A stretch of DNA of 64,000 bases from Carex sylvatica (GCA_964058845.1 CAXKVR010000188.1:62001-126000), one strand, 5' to 3'; shown: positions 12,780-24,839, counted from the first letter of the stretch. Made by a program: numbers and translations. The notes: generated by a model from the letters alone, not told the origin.

Positions 12780-13446
12780 CCGACATTTTTATTAACAACC
12801 AATACTTAATATATTTTAACATAAATAATCAAATTTTTAAACTTTTATTAAAAATACTCAAACTGTAATATTTTATTGCAGATATTAACCCGCAATAAAA
12901 TATTGTAATTTGAAATTTAATTTATTTTTTAAATTTTTTGCACTATAAAAATTGTGCTTCTCTCCTCTCTCTCAAAATCATCATAACCCCACAATATCAT
13001 GTTTTTTTTTTTAAACTCTATATCATGTTTTTAAGAATCCCACAATATCATGTATTTTAAAACCGTAGGTAATGATCAGTTTGAGTTTTTTGATTGTTTG
13101 AGACGAAATGAAGGAGATGATTGTGATGAGCAACACATCGGGGAGGTTAGAGAGGCGATCGATTGGGTCAGAATTTGTTTGCGAGTTTTGAAAAAATTAT
13201 AATAACTGATTTTGAACTTCAATACGTAATTCTTGATATATCTCTTTAAATTTTTAAAAAAAATTATCATGTAAATAACATATATTGAACAATCATAGAT
13301 AATTTTAACCGAAATTTTTAAATATACCATAATCTCAGACATAATAAACCAAAATGCCACAATTTTATAAAAAGTCGAAAAATGCTATGGCCGCATCTAG
13401 GCAAAACGGGCAATATATTGGCCGCTTCTAGGGGATGCGGCCCATT
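12780..13446. repeat. Left terminal inverted repeat of the MULE
   Basis: The outer 220 bp and the inner 150 bp match the right end in reverse complement. The inner boundary carries one copy of the palindromic word GGCCGCttctaggggatGCGGCC, which is the single-copy counterpart of the satellite in the right half of the element. Confidence 0.8.
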
Positions 13447-13969
13447 TATTTTATTTTTTTCAGAGTTAGCAGATTTTATATTTTTGTTGTTTTGATTTTT
13501 TTTGTTTTGAAAATAGTTGTAGTTATAGTTGTGTATGGTATTTAATTTCAAAAAAAAATTACATTTGTCAGAAGAAATATTATGTTGCCAATGTCATTCG
13601 TTAACTGCATATGTATGAAGAAGTAGTTTGATTTTATTTTGATTTAATATTAAATTAAGATACGCCTAACAAACATGAAATAAATATTCAATACAATAAA
13701 AGTACTCCGAAATAATATTCTTCAAAATATTACAACAAATAAGCAATGCAATCACAACATAAAATAGACTACTAGATAAAAATACATTGCCTGCCTCTCT
13801 CTCAACCTGAAAATTGATAAACAAAAATGTATTGTTATTATTAAATTTTTTTAAAGTTGGAATTTAATTTTAAAATATGAGTTAGTGCATCGCGAGCAAC
13901 TCTGTTTTGTTGTTCCTGTGTATCTCGGCCAGCCTGATGTCCTATCCTTCTATTATGCAGTAAATCAAG

Positions 13970-16900
13970 TCACATCAGAATCCTATTGACTCGCCTTCGA
14001 TCCAAAGTAATATTTTTTTCATTTGGAACAAGGGTTGGGCCTTCGTTTTCCGGCCAATCAGACTGATTGTCATACACATGCCATTCACCCATCCATGTAT
14101 TAATTAGTGTCTGGATGTGGTAGTAGTAATGTACGAACTTGCCAAGGTCGATGCCTCGGAGACGGCACATTGCCAGAACATGAGAACATGGTATTCTGTT
14201 TAATCGCGGCTTCTGGCATGTGCATGTAGCTGTGTTATCATCCGTGATTACCACTGTGTATTTGTAATTGGCCTTGGTAAACTGACAAGAAGCGTCAGAC
14301 ATGTATGCATTAACTTTCTCTTGTGTGGATGTTACCTCAAACTCGTTCCAGTTGCCAAATCCACCGAGCGTTGTCATAGATTGTCACCTCCCGCACCGTT
14401 TGTTAATCAACTACGAAAAATGATGATATTAATGTTTTAAAATAATTGAATGAAAATAGAATAATTTAAAATTTAAAAAATAAAATAATTTAATGAAAAT
14501 AAAATACCTTGTGTACACGACATGAGAACTGTTGACCCTGGCTTGCTTTAAATTGTGCTTTTGCTCTCCTTTGAGCAAACCATTGCCGACATTTGTAAAA
14601 CGTGTCCTCAGTTATTGCTACTACTGGTAACCTACGAGATGACCTGAAAACATTATTAAGCTACTCGAATCTGTTTGTAGCAGTGTTCTAAATAGCTAGC
14701 TATAGCTTTTATGGACCACAAACTCTAAGCTATGAGATAAAAGTGGGCTAACTCAGCTACGACCGCTATAGCTATAATAGCTGACCGCTATATGCTACCC
14801 GCTATGCTACATGAACTTTTTTTTTGTAATTTATATGGGCTTCTGTACTTCTATTCTTATTTCTAATGCTACATGGTCTCTTACGATAAGTATGCTAAAC
14901 AAACTATATGCTTATGTTTTTATTTGTGATTTATTCTCTCATTCTATATCGAGAAATATTCAAATATTAATTCTTCATTTATAAAATTATTATCGTTCAT
15001 TTGTAAAATTATTATTGTTCGTTTCAATTGAAAGCTGACTTTGATTATTATTATAATATATAAATATGTATATTGACTTCATTTACCTTATAAAATTAAT
15101 TGTTCTTTGTCTATTATAATATGTAATACTATGAAGTATGAACTATTAAATAATGTTACTTTTTAGATTTTTTTTCCTTCTTATTTGCGTAATTAATAAA
15201 AAGTATAGACTTAGATTAGTTGTCATTTAGTTGTTACATATCAATTCTCTAATATTGATTATGTTGATAATTAGTAGAAATATAGAATATAAAATTTAAA
15301 AAGAGAAAATCGCTATGTATGATAGCTTCCGTTATAGCTACGCTATTCACAATAGCTTTTTTTTTTGTCTCCCTGCTATGCCGCTATAATCGCTATTTAG
15401 AACCTTGGTTTGTAGTTATAATTCCTCAACGATAACCCCCATCCAGCGCTTGGAATATCTTCTATGATTTTGGACACTCGTTCTCATCTTGATCCAAATA
15501 TTTACCCACACTGTCAAACCAATTCAGAGCACAGTCACATACATCCCCCGTTGCTTGCATTCCTTGCTCATATCTCCTCATCTTCCTCTTCGCCACACAT
15601 ATCCTGAAGTACTTGATTGCCTGATCATTGCAATGGTTCTTCTTCATATTTTCTGCTATGTGAGTAGCATAAAGACGGTGAACGCACTCATCCTCGTCTT
15701 CCTCATTTCATCCCAGATCATCCTGTCTAAACACTTTTTTTATTCCCTTACCCCTATCAGTGATGACACACACAAACCTAGAGCGAATTACATTGCGCCT
15801 CAACCATTGCATGAACCATGCACAATCTTCAAAATTCTCCGTATCTACCAAAGAAAAAGGCCAACGGAAGGAGCTGATTTTCTGCATCGTACCCGGTTGC
15901 AATCAACATTTTACCTGTATTAAACCATCAAAAAAAGGTGAATAAAAAATGACATATCAATTCCGACTACATTTGAATAAATAAAATGACATATCAATTT
16001 CAAATTTTATTACCTTTGTACCAGTCTGATAAGAAACATGCATCAAAAGTGATGACATGTCTCAGGTGTTGAAAAGCCTTTATACATGGTCCAAATGCCC
16101 AAGCCGCCCTATAAAAGTACCTGTAAGGTCCAGGCTCACCAGTTGGATATGAGATCACATCAAACAATGTACATGTCAATAAAATAAATTAGCAAGTTCC
16201 ACATTTTTTGGTTTTTAATATTGTTGAAAGAAAGTAAATAATATAATACTTGAGTTTTTTCGCTTAATTGCCTCCAACAAGGGGACTATAAGCGCGTATG
16301 ACCCCTCCCAACTACCAAATTGGTGGGCAATTGCCATCTCCATTCCACGCCATAATTTATTGTACATCGGTACCTGACCGTTGTATGTTTGTGAAACTGC
16401 GATTCTGACAACATTGATACTCAAATCCACGTTATTGCTCATGTGCGTAGTGATGCAATCGGCAACCATAGCAGCTGTCAACTATGCATGATCTATTCTT
16501 GTGGCATCCGCATGACAAACATGTTTTGTTGGGCACCTGGATAATTTCTATTGTGTACAAAAACCAGTGGCCCTTGCTAATATGTACCAAGCACATCTGG
16601 GGTCCCTACACTTGAACCTAATCCATTGTTTTTCGCTGTGCATATTTTCAATCTCTTTATTACAAAGAATGTGAAACTTGTAAATTGCAGCTTTCATTTT
16701 CTCGTTTGAATCATAGCATTGTACCTCTGACAATTCATTCTCAAAAAAAGCATGTCTACCAAACAATCACACATTTGCTTCCTGAAATCCTGATAGGTCA
16801 TTGAAAGTGCAATCGGGTGGTCAACCTCGCGACCCATTATTCGAAACCCTTTATCAACCTTGAATTTTTTTTCTCTGCCCGAGCACAGGGTCGGTATCTT

Positions 16901-17615
16901 CCTGGTCACTTCGATCGCTCATGCAATCAGGATTAACATCCCCCTAATTTTTCTTTGCCTCTAGTATTTTCAGATCCACTATCTTCTCAGTTTTCTCTGG
17001 ATCACAAGGCTGGGGTCGAGACCGACGGGAGGGCCGACTACTAGATGGTCAAGCCCTCTTAACTGGGGCTTGACTGCTCTCAGGCATATCAATCTACAAA
17101 GGGGTTCGGGATCGACGAGAGGGCCGACTAGTAGACCGTCGGCCCTCCTGAAATTGGGCATGATTGCTCTCAGGCATGTCAATCTGAAAATGAGGTTGGG
17201 ACACTGGACTTGAGGAGGTTGACGCATTACCCCGAGTAACACTCTGGATTAACTTCGCAAGGGGGTTGGGATGCTGGACTCGGTTAATCTCCATAAAGAG
17301 TTCAATTACCTTGTATCCACTTCCAGGAAAACTAATGGTCTGGTTGTACAGTACCTGCCATACTCCATCATTCTGAACAGGAAATAGTTGAAACCATGTT
17401 TGTCCTGAATCAGTAGGCATGCTAATTTTGGCCTGAATATCAAGGTCACATCGATCTTGATTCAATCCCAAGTTCTGAGAAATAATTGATTTTAGAACCA
17501 ACAAATCAGTACCCGGCATTATCGGTATCACAGAAACAAGTCCGATACTGTAATAAACCCCATTAGGGCCTGTTAGAACCTCACCACCAATGTAAACTGA
17601 TACCATAACAACCAT
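13970..17615 (-). pseudogene. mudrA-type MULE transposase, decayed
   Basis: Transposase segments occur on the minus strand in the expected order but in several frames and with stops. 17615-17094 starts MVVMVSVYIGGEV and resembles the PB1-like N-terminal domain found in plant MULEs. 16766-16548 is the MuDR zinc-binding/DNA-binding segment (WIRFKCRDPRCAWYI). 16481-16215 follows it. About 16140-15708 is the MULE catalytic core, with Asp in ITFDACF and Asp in CVITDRGKG. 15647-15462 is the helical part. 14377-13970 is the SWIM zinc finger (CTCQK..IPCSH). A hAT element splits the gene between the last two parts. No continuous reading frame remains, so the element is unlikely to be autonomous. Confidence 0.85.
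14681..15407. mobile_element. Non-autonomous hAT element nested in the MULE
   Basis: The termini are CAGTGTTCTAAATAGC and GCTATTTAGAACCTTG, a 16-bp imperfect inverted repeat of hAT type. The 8-bp target duplication GTTTGTAG is present at 14673-14680 and 15408-15415. Both ends are rich in GCTATAGC-type subterminal words. The interior is AT-rich and non-coding. Confidence 0.9.
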
Positions 17616-17796
17616 TTTGGTCTGAGTATATAAGGAAACCTAAAATTATAAATTAACTAAATTAATTCCAAATACTGAAAAAAATGTTGAAAAAGAGAGA
17701 AAAAAGTTCGGCTGAGAAGAAGAGCTCGGTGAAAACAACTTGTGAAATGAATCTCTCTCTCTCCAGAGAAATGGGTTTTTATAGAAATTCGAGTTA

Positions 17797-18763
17797 GTGG
17801 CCGCATCCTCTGGGAGCGGTCAAAGTGGCCGCATCCCCTGGGAGCGGCCAAAGTGGCCGCATCCCCTGGGAGCGGCCAAAGGGGATGCGGCCAAAGTGGC
17901 CGCATCCCCTGGGAGCGGCCAAAGTGGCCGCATCCCCTGGGAGCGGCCAAAGTGGCCGCATCCCCTGGGAGCGGCCAAAGTGGCCGCATCCCCTGGGAGC
18001 GGCCAAAGTGGCCGCATCCCCTGGGAGCGGCCAAAGTGGCCGCATCCCCTGGGAGCGGCCAAAGTGGCCGCATCCCCTGGGAGCGGCCAAAGTGGCCGCA
18101 TCCCCTGGGAGCGGCCAAAGTGGCCGCATCCCCTGGGAGCGGCCAAAGTGGCCGCATCCCCTGGGAGCGGCCAAAGTGGCCGCATCCCCTGGGAGCGGCC
18201 AAAGTGGCCGCATCCCCTGGGAGCGGCCAAAGTGGCCGCATCCCCTGGGAGCGGCCAAAGTGGCCGCATCCCCTGGGAGCGGCCAAAGTGGCCGCATCCC
18301 CTGGGAGCGGCCAAAGTGGCCGCATCCCCTGGGAGCGGCCAAAGTGGCCGCATCCCCTGGGAGCGGCCAAAGTGGCCGCATCCCCTGGGAGCGGCCAAAG
18401 TGGCCGCATCCCCTGGGAGCGGCCAAAGTGGCCGCATCCCCTGGGAGCGGCCAAAGTGGCCGCATCCCCTGGGAGCGGCCAAAGTGGCCGCATCCCCTGG
18501 GAGCGGCCAAAGTGGCCGCATCCCCTGGGAGCGGCCAAAGTGGCCGCATCCCCTGGGAGCGGCCAAAGTGGCCGCATCCCCTGGGAGCGGCCAAAGTGGC
18601 CGCATCCCCTGGGAGCGGCCAAAGTGGCCGCATCCCCTGGGAGCGGCCAAAGTGGCCGCATCCCCTGGGAGCGGCCAAAGTGGCCGCATCCCCTGGGAGC
18701 GGCCAAAGTGGCCGCATCCCCTGGGAGCGGCCAAAGTGGCCGCATCCCCTGGGAGCGGCCCAA
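17797..18763. repeat. 28-bp hairpin satellite, 34 units
   Basis: The unit is 28 bp and each contains TGGCCGC and its reverse complement GCGGCCA separated by 11 bases. Three units (17797-17880) are followed by a 15-bp inverted fragment (17881-17895) and then 31 units in perfect register (17896-18763). Units are nearly identical; only the first has clear substitutions. Because 28 is not a multiple of 3 and the unit has no stop, it leaves long open frames on both strands that are not genes. The array abuts the inner edge of the right MULE terminal repeat and would fall in the leader region of the transposase transcript. Confidence 0.95.
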
Positions 18764-19745
18764 TATATTGCCCGTTTTGCCTAGATACGGTAACCTAAAA
18801 GGTGGCCGCTTCTAGGGAATGCGGCCATGGCATTTTTTGAATTTTGACAAAATCGTGGCGTTTTGATTTATTATTTTTGGAATTATGGTTTTTTTAAAAA
18901 TTTCGGTAATTTTAATGATATTTGAATAATAAATGAAACAGTAATCCATTAAAAAAATAAGCAAATACACACAATAAATAGTAAATATATTTTTAAATAA
19001 TTATATGAGTAATTCTTGAATAATCACTTAGGCTTTTGAAAAAAGCTAATACCGGTCGTTGTATGTTTACCGTTGATAGAAAACTTAAACTAAATTTTTG
19101 AGGCAATAAACGATATTTTTTTACAATTCTGATTTCGTCAAGTGCCTGAGGGACAATTCTCGGGCAAGGTTGGGACCATCTCGTCCCTCCCTTTCCGAAT
19201 TAGAGTCATACGCGCAAATCCGACTTTTCTAGCCAAAGTTATGGTTGTTTAAAGTTAAAAAAAAAATGATGCTTATGTGCAAAAATATCGATGCTTTATG
19301 CCCAGCTTAACGACAGCATAAGTGCAATGATGTTTCATTACCAAAACATCGATGACGCACCCATGCTCTAAATGGCCATAACTTTATTATTGTCAAAACA
19401 TCAATGACGTCAAAACATCGATGATGCATCCATAGAGATTGGCCATAACTCTTTAATTTTTTGCAGAAATATTTTTGTTTGCACTTTTTCGCCTCTGAAA
19501 TCGCCTTGTCTTTCTCTCTTTCTCTTCCTCTCTTACTCCTCTTTGATATTTGGGGATTTTGAGAGGGAGGAGAGAGAAACAGAATTTTTATAGTGCAAAA
19601 AATAAAAACAAAAAATTATTGCGGTTTGGACTAAAAATTTTAAACCGTAATAAAATATTGCGGTTTGATATTTTTAATAAAAATTCAAAAATTTGGTTAT
19701 TTGTGGTAAACTATATTTAAATTTGGTTATTAATAAAATTGTCAG
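18764..19745. repeat. Right terminal inverted repeat of the MULE
   Basis: It matches the left repeat in reverse complement at its outer 200 bp and inner 140 bp. The middle (about 18960-19490) has no counterpart on the left and contains repeated AACATCGATGAC-type words at 19330-19425. A TATA-like CACTATAAAAATT (minus strand) lies near 19590, and a second palindromic GGCCGC..GCGGCC word at about 18803-18825. Confidence 0.75.
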
Positions 19746-20271
19746 TAGAAAAATAGCAGACTGAAAATTATGAAATGAAAGATACATGAGTAAGATTTAA
19801 GTGATATAGATAGCAGGTCTTTTATGATTTTAAATGTTTATTATATAAATTTTAAATTTTAATTTAAGTAACTTAATAGATTAGTTATATAATAAATTTA
19901 TCGAATATCAATTTTTATTATTTTGAGATTTTTTTTAATTTTTTTTATGATTTATGAAAGAGGACAAAAAAATGACTTCAAATTTAAAAAAAAATCATCA
20001 ATATTTTAGATCATTTTTTTACCGTCTTTCATAAATTATAAAAAATAGTAAAAATATTCTAAAAATTGATATTCTACAAGTTCATCATGTAATTTACCGA
20101 ACTATTTAGATTGGAGTTTAAATTTTATACGACAAGTTTTTGTAGTTGTAGCACATAATATCTTATGCTATCCACAACACCTAAGTCTTACTCAAGATAG
20201 AAATCATATCTGTCTCTAACCTCTATAAAATATGGTTTCTGAAATTATTTGTTTCGTATTATGACAAGCAA

Positions 20272-20276
<5 letters not shown>

Positions 20277-20304
<28 letters not shown>
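20277..20304. repeat. (TA)n microsatellite
   Basis: About 14 uninterrupted TA dinucleotides in AT-rich intergenic DNA between the MULE and the porin gene. Confidence 0.95.
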
Positions 20305-20307
<3 letters not shown>

Positions 20308-20387
20308 ATGAAGTTTTTTCTTATAAATCAGTTTTCTAAAACAAAATACATCTATCATTAACATGCTGTTGTGACTGCTAATACATG

Positions 20388-20800
20388 AGTAGAACTAGGT
20401 GATTTTAAGCTTATCAATTATTTTGGTGAGGTTAGAACTAGCTGATTTTAAATTTATCAATTATTTTGGTGAAGTTAACAGTTAAGCTTTAACTCTAAAA
20501 CTATTAAATTAGTTTCAAATAATTAATTCAAATAAATTATCAAAACCGATCTACTTTAAGAGTGATGCATTTATATATTATACATTTTCGAATTGATTTA
20601 GTACAAGTTACATGGTAAAAAAATGATGAAAAATAAATACATTAAAATTAACTAATAATTTTTTTTGTCACCTCACTTTATACTAAATTAATTTGAAAAT
20701 GTATGAATTTTTCATGTAAACAAATTACTCATAAAGTAAATCAATAATTTGAATTTTCTATTTAAAACTAATATAATAAATTTTAGAATTAATATATTGT
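20388..20800. mobile_element. MITE remnant of the AGTAGAACTAGG family
   Basis: It starts AGTAGAACTAGG and runs through the same interior order as the copy at 2174-2588 (a GAGTGATGCATTTATAT segment, an AATTGATTTAGTA segment, then its inverted partner). The left end is locally duplicated (about 20390 and 20433). The right terminus is degraded and no target duplication was found. Confidence 0.55.
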
Positions 20801-21431
20801 CAATGATTAACTTTTTTTGTTATCGATCCCAAAACACATTGCAGAAAACATTTGATGCGCTCAGTATTAATTGTGCATTCAACACATGATGGTAGTCATT
20901 TATTAATACGGAGTTAAAAAATTAAGATCAAGAAACTAAATAATTTTGGATAGTATGTTAATTTATTTTCTTCAAATCAATAAAGGTATATTTTTACGGT
21001 TCTCTTTCGAAGGGTCATCTACTCATCTATATTATTTGTTCTTCGAGATTCGTGCATGAACGGTTGAGATTTTCCATGAAAACACTCAATGTTTGAGATA
21101 TCCTCCCTACTAAATAGCATGCATATTTTTTTGGGACCCAACCCTTTATTTGTCCAGAGAAGATCTGAGCCGTTGATTCCATAAATCTCAGCCACTCATC
21201 AAAACAGATCTTAATCTCAGCCTTTAATAAATAATTTTGATTTTATACACCTATTTCATGTTGTCAAACGTGTAGAAACCTAAATTTAGTGATTTATATC
21301 CATGCTACATATAATGACACACAGAAATTGTATCACTGAATCTTTTTTTTTTTCACGCGTTTTCTACTGTTTCTAACTTTTTCAAATTCGTATCCTCTGA
21401 GGTATCTCAAACTTTGCGTGACTTTATGAAA

Positions 21432-21850
21432 AATCTCATCTGTTCAAATGCTTTATGCACGAATCTCGAAGCTCAAATAATACTGGCCCCTGCGCTACCC
21501 CCGAATAGGCACCGGACACGTGGGTCACGCAAAAGTTGAGATATCTCAGAGGATACGGATCTGCGTTTTCCCGAGATATCTCAACTTTTGTGTGACCCAC
21601 GTGTCCGGTGCCTATTCGGGGGTAGCGCAGGGGCCAGTATTATTTGAGCTTCGAGATTCGTGCATAAAGTATTTGAACGGCTTAGATATCTCAACTTTTG
21701 CGTGACCCATGTGTCCGGTGCCTATTCGGGGGTAGCGCAGGGGCCATTATTATTGAGCTTCGAGATTTGTGTAGACTGTATTTGAACAGTTTAGATTTTC
21801 CAAAAAGTCAGGCAAAATTTGAGATATCTCAGAGGATATGAATTCCCTTC
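21432..21850. repeat. Long inverted repeat plus a direct third copy
   Basis: Left arm 21432-21549 and right arm 21572-21690 are reverse complements with very few mismatches around a 22-bp spacer. A third copy follows directly at about 21685-21850. The core of each copy contains GTGTCCGGTGCCTATTCGGG and GGTAGCGCAGGGGCC. Partial copies lie just upstream (about 21035-21110 and 21385-21430) and at 8985-9150. Confidence 0.8.
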
Positions 21851-22828
21851 CCCATGCGTCCCTTTCTCCTTTCCAACGATGGCACTGATTTCTTTGTGAA
21901 AATAATATTTTCATTATTCCCCTTATGTTTTTCTAATTTGTAATTTTACATGGATGTATTTGAGTTGTCACAATAACTTTTTCTTTTTCGAGAGAGTATA
22001 GATATTTAATTCTCACAAGTTTATAAATAAGATTGTGCTTACAAGTGATATGGGGAACTAACTTAGGTTTAACACCAAATGATAATAGGATTGGATATTT
22101 TGATGTCACTGTACTGACTTTATGCAAAATTATTTTTCAGATGTTGATTTGCAAATTGCATTAATGCAGGAGTTTTATAATTAAGAAATAAAATTAATTT
22201 TAATTACTCCAGGATAGTTATTTGCAATTGCAAATCAACTGCATCAATGGAGATACCGTAATATAGTATTAAGCTCTAAGATTATAATTTTCTTTTATTA
22301 TTAATGAACAGAAAAAATTATTTAAAAAAAGTGATGAAAATAATATTTCAACCCGTTGCAACGCACGCTTCATTGTCTTTCTCAGAAGATGCGAATTCGT
22401 CTAAAAGATCCTTCTTGTCAATCCTGGATCCCCTAAGTCTGGGGTTGGTACAAACTCTCTTGGGGCGAGTCAGTATGTCACCGACATATGAATATTGCAT
22501 ATTGTCAGTAACTCACTTTCAATACATGTAAATTCCTTGATGGCCACAGAAATATCTGAAAGCTAACCTCACTCTTGGTGAAATCTCAGCTTGACACGTA
22601 TTGGAAGAAGCACCCGCTAGCCACCGCCTTATTCAGACAAGAAATCCAAACCGTCTAATAAATCAAAAGGCACCTTAATCGGACGACAGATATCGCTCCA
22701 ACATTTCGAGGCTGTTCTGCTCTCTGTTAAAGACGGAGACATTTTCACTACTGTCAAGCAAAAGATAAATTAAAATTATCCTTCTAGATTAAAATTATCG
22801 TTGAGAAATTTTTTAGTTGGAAGACAAA

Positions 22829-24833
22829 ATGGAAGGAAAGATTAGGTCAGGACCTGGTTTCTACTCAGAAATCGGCAAGAAAGCTAGAGGTTTGTCCGAG
22901 GGTTTTTTTTTTTTTTTTCTTTCTTTCAGTTATTCTGGTAATGGAACTGACATTGTTTTTAGAATTTGACTCCTCTGGTTTGTAATTGCAGATCTGTTGT
23001 ACAAGGATTACCAGACTGATCAGAAGTTTGCTATTACAACCTATACTGAAAATGGAATCGTTAGTGCTTTATTGTTTTCTTTTAATGATTTTGGTTCGGT
23101 TGTTCTCTCTCAGTGAAACCATCTACTTGGAACTATATCCAACATTTCATCTTTGCATTTCACAGAGAAAATACATTGAAACAAATTATTTGTGAATTTC
23201 AGGCACTGACAACGTCAAGTACAAAGAGAAATGAGCTGATTTTGGGTGAAATCCAGTCTCAGATAAAGAGCAACAATATCTCAATCAACCTCAAAGCTAC
23301 TTCAGAGTCTAAAGTTAGTCAGTTATACTTAATCTACTAATCTATTACAAAATTTGGTATATTTTTCTTTCTTCTTTGCAAAAAATAGAGTCATGAAGTC
23401 ACATTTGCACAAACCCCAGCGATTCTTGAGAATTGCACCCCTTTCTTAAAAATTACTGATTTTTTTTTTGTGTGAAAAAACATTACCTAGTGAAAGCAAA
23501 AACAACAACAAACTCTACTGCTAATAAATAAGATGAATTCTTTATATTTTTTCAATCATAGGTTTTAACCACTGTTACACTTGATGACCTTGGTGCTCCT
23601 GGACTGAAGACGGTTCTTAGCTTCATGGTGCCGGATCAGTGATCTGGAATGGTACTTATTCTTAATTATCTCTTGCTGTGTTCACTTTTTATTCTTGCTA
23701 ACTAGATGCCAAGCAGATCATTTTATTCAGAATCAATCAGGTAAGAGAATTTTATTGTAATTATGTTTATGAAGTGAGCTTTGGTAGTTTTGATAAAATT
23801 GATGGTGTGCATGGCAAATTCATATTCTAATTAGAGTTCATAGCTGAAACCTAATTTTTTGGAAATCCTTGTGTGTCAGTAACTGTAAAACATTGAGAAT
23901 TCTTGTGTTATGCTGTGATTTGATTACATGCTCTGTTGAATAGAATTTGGTGCTTATAAAAACCATTAATTCAACAATAGATTTGGGCTTGGCCACTAGG
24001 ACATAAATGTATTGTTGTCTGAACTTTGATAGTTTCAAGTAACAGTATTTTGAAGATTATGAATACCAGATAACTGGAAAGGTTCTAAGTTGTTGTATTC
24101 ACATGAAATTTCTACGTGACAGTTGGAATTGCAATACTTGCACGACTATGCTGCAGTAAGTACTGGAATGAGTTTGACTGCAAATCCTGTGGTCAACCTC
24201 GCAACGGTTGTAGGATCAAATGCTATTGCTCTTGGTGCTGATGTGGCATTTGACAGTGCAACTGGAAATTTCACAAAGTGCAATGCTGGTCTTAATGTGG
24301 TGAATGCTGATCTCATCGCTTCTCTCACTCTGTTAGCATTCTTCAGTACAGTTCTGCTTTTTAGCATCCATAAATTTCAATTTTTAAAATTTTCAATTCA
24401 TAATGACATTTGACCAAATCAAAATGTTACCAAATTTAGTCGGTTCCATAACCTCATTGGCAACTTTTACTATTTTACATGGTTGAAATATTTTTCAAAA
24501 CATTACATCTTTTTCTTCAAATATAGGAATGAAAAGGGAGAGAGTGTGACAGCCTCATATTACCACTTGGTAAGCCCACTTACGGCAACAGCAGTTGGTG
24601 CCGAGCTAACACATAGCTTTACAAATGGAGACAACACAATGATATTTGGTACCCAGCATCTTTTAGATCCGTTAACCCTGGTGAAAGCCCGGTTCAACAA
24701 CTATGGTATGGCAAGTGCCTTGATCCAGCATGAATTGAGACCTAAATCATTCTTCACCATCACCGGTGAAGTCGACACCAAGGCCATTGAGAAAAGCTCC
24801 AAGGTTGGGTTGTCCTTGGTTCTTTCTCCTTGA
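22829..24833 (+). CDS. Mitochondrial outer-membrane porin (VDAC), interrupted by an in-frame TGA
   Basis: Six exons join in frame: 22829-22889, 22992-23059, 23203-23313, 23562-23651, 24123-24331 and 24527-24833, 281 codons plus stop. Recognisable porin segments include the N-terminal helix ([20 protein letters not shown]), [37 protein letters not shown] and the C-terminal [13 protein letters not shown]. Family members form the 19-strand beta-barrel that passes metabolites such as ATP/ADP across the outer mitochondrial membrane. Codon 107 is TGA (23640-23642) where the family usually has Arg in PDQRSGK; a CGA to TGA change would explain it. Everything else is intact. The gene may be a young pseudogene, or an upstream donor at 23628 (ATG|GTGCCG) may remove eight codons including the stop without changing frame. 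Confidence 0.85.
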
Positions 24834-24839
24834 AATAGC

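Larger units (their letters stand above)
12780..19745 (-). mobile_element. Mutator-like element (MULE) with long terminal inverted repeats, decayed
   Basis: The left end CCGACATTTTTATTAA is matched by the right end read inwards, CTGACAATTTTATTAA. Flanking direct repeats are TAGAAAATA (12771-12779) and TAGAAAAATA (from 19746), a 9-bp Mutator target duplication differing by one A in a run. Similarity between the ends continues for about 220 bp (12780-13000 against 19545-19745) and again at the inner edges (13290-13446 against 18764-18900); the middle parts have diverged. The body carries mudrA relics on the minus strand, a hAT insertion (14681-15407) and a 28-bp satellite (17797-18763). Both terminal repeats contain CACTATAAAAATT, a plausible TIR promoter; the right one points at the transposase. 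Confidence 0.9.

Noticed and set aside
15489..15923. Plus-strand 144-codon ORF
   Set aside because: It is the antisense shadow of the MULE catalytic region on the minus strand.
17797..18763. CRISPR-like array
   Set aside because: Repeats are contiguous with no unique spacers, and the DNA is from a plant nucleus.
17657..18815. Long open reading frames of 300-368 codons on both strands
   Set aside because: They are produced by the 28-bp tandem repeat, which has no stop in any frame; the repeats translate into low-complexity strings unlike any protein.
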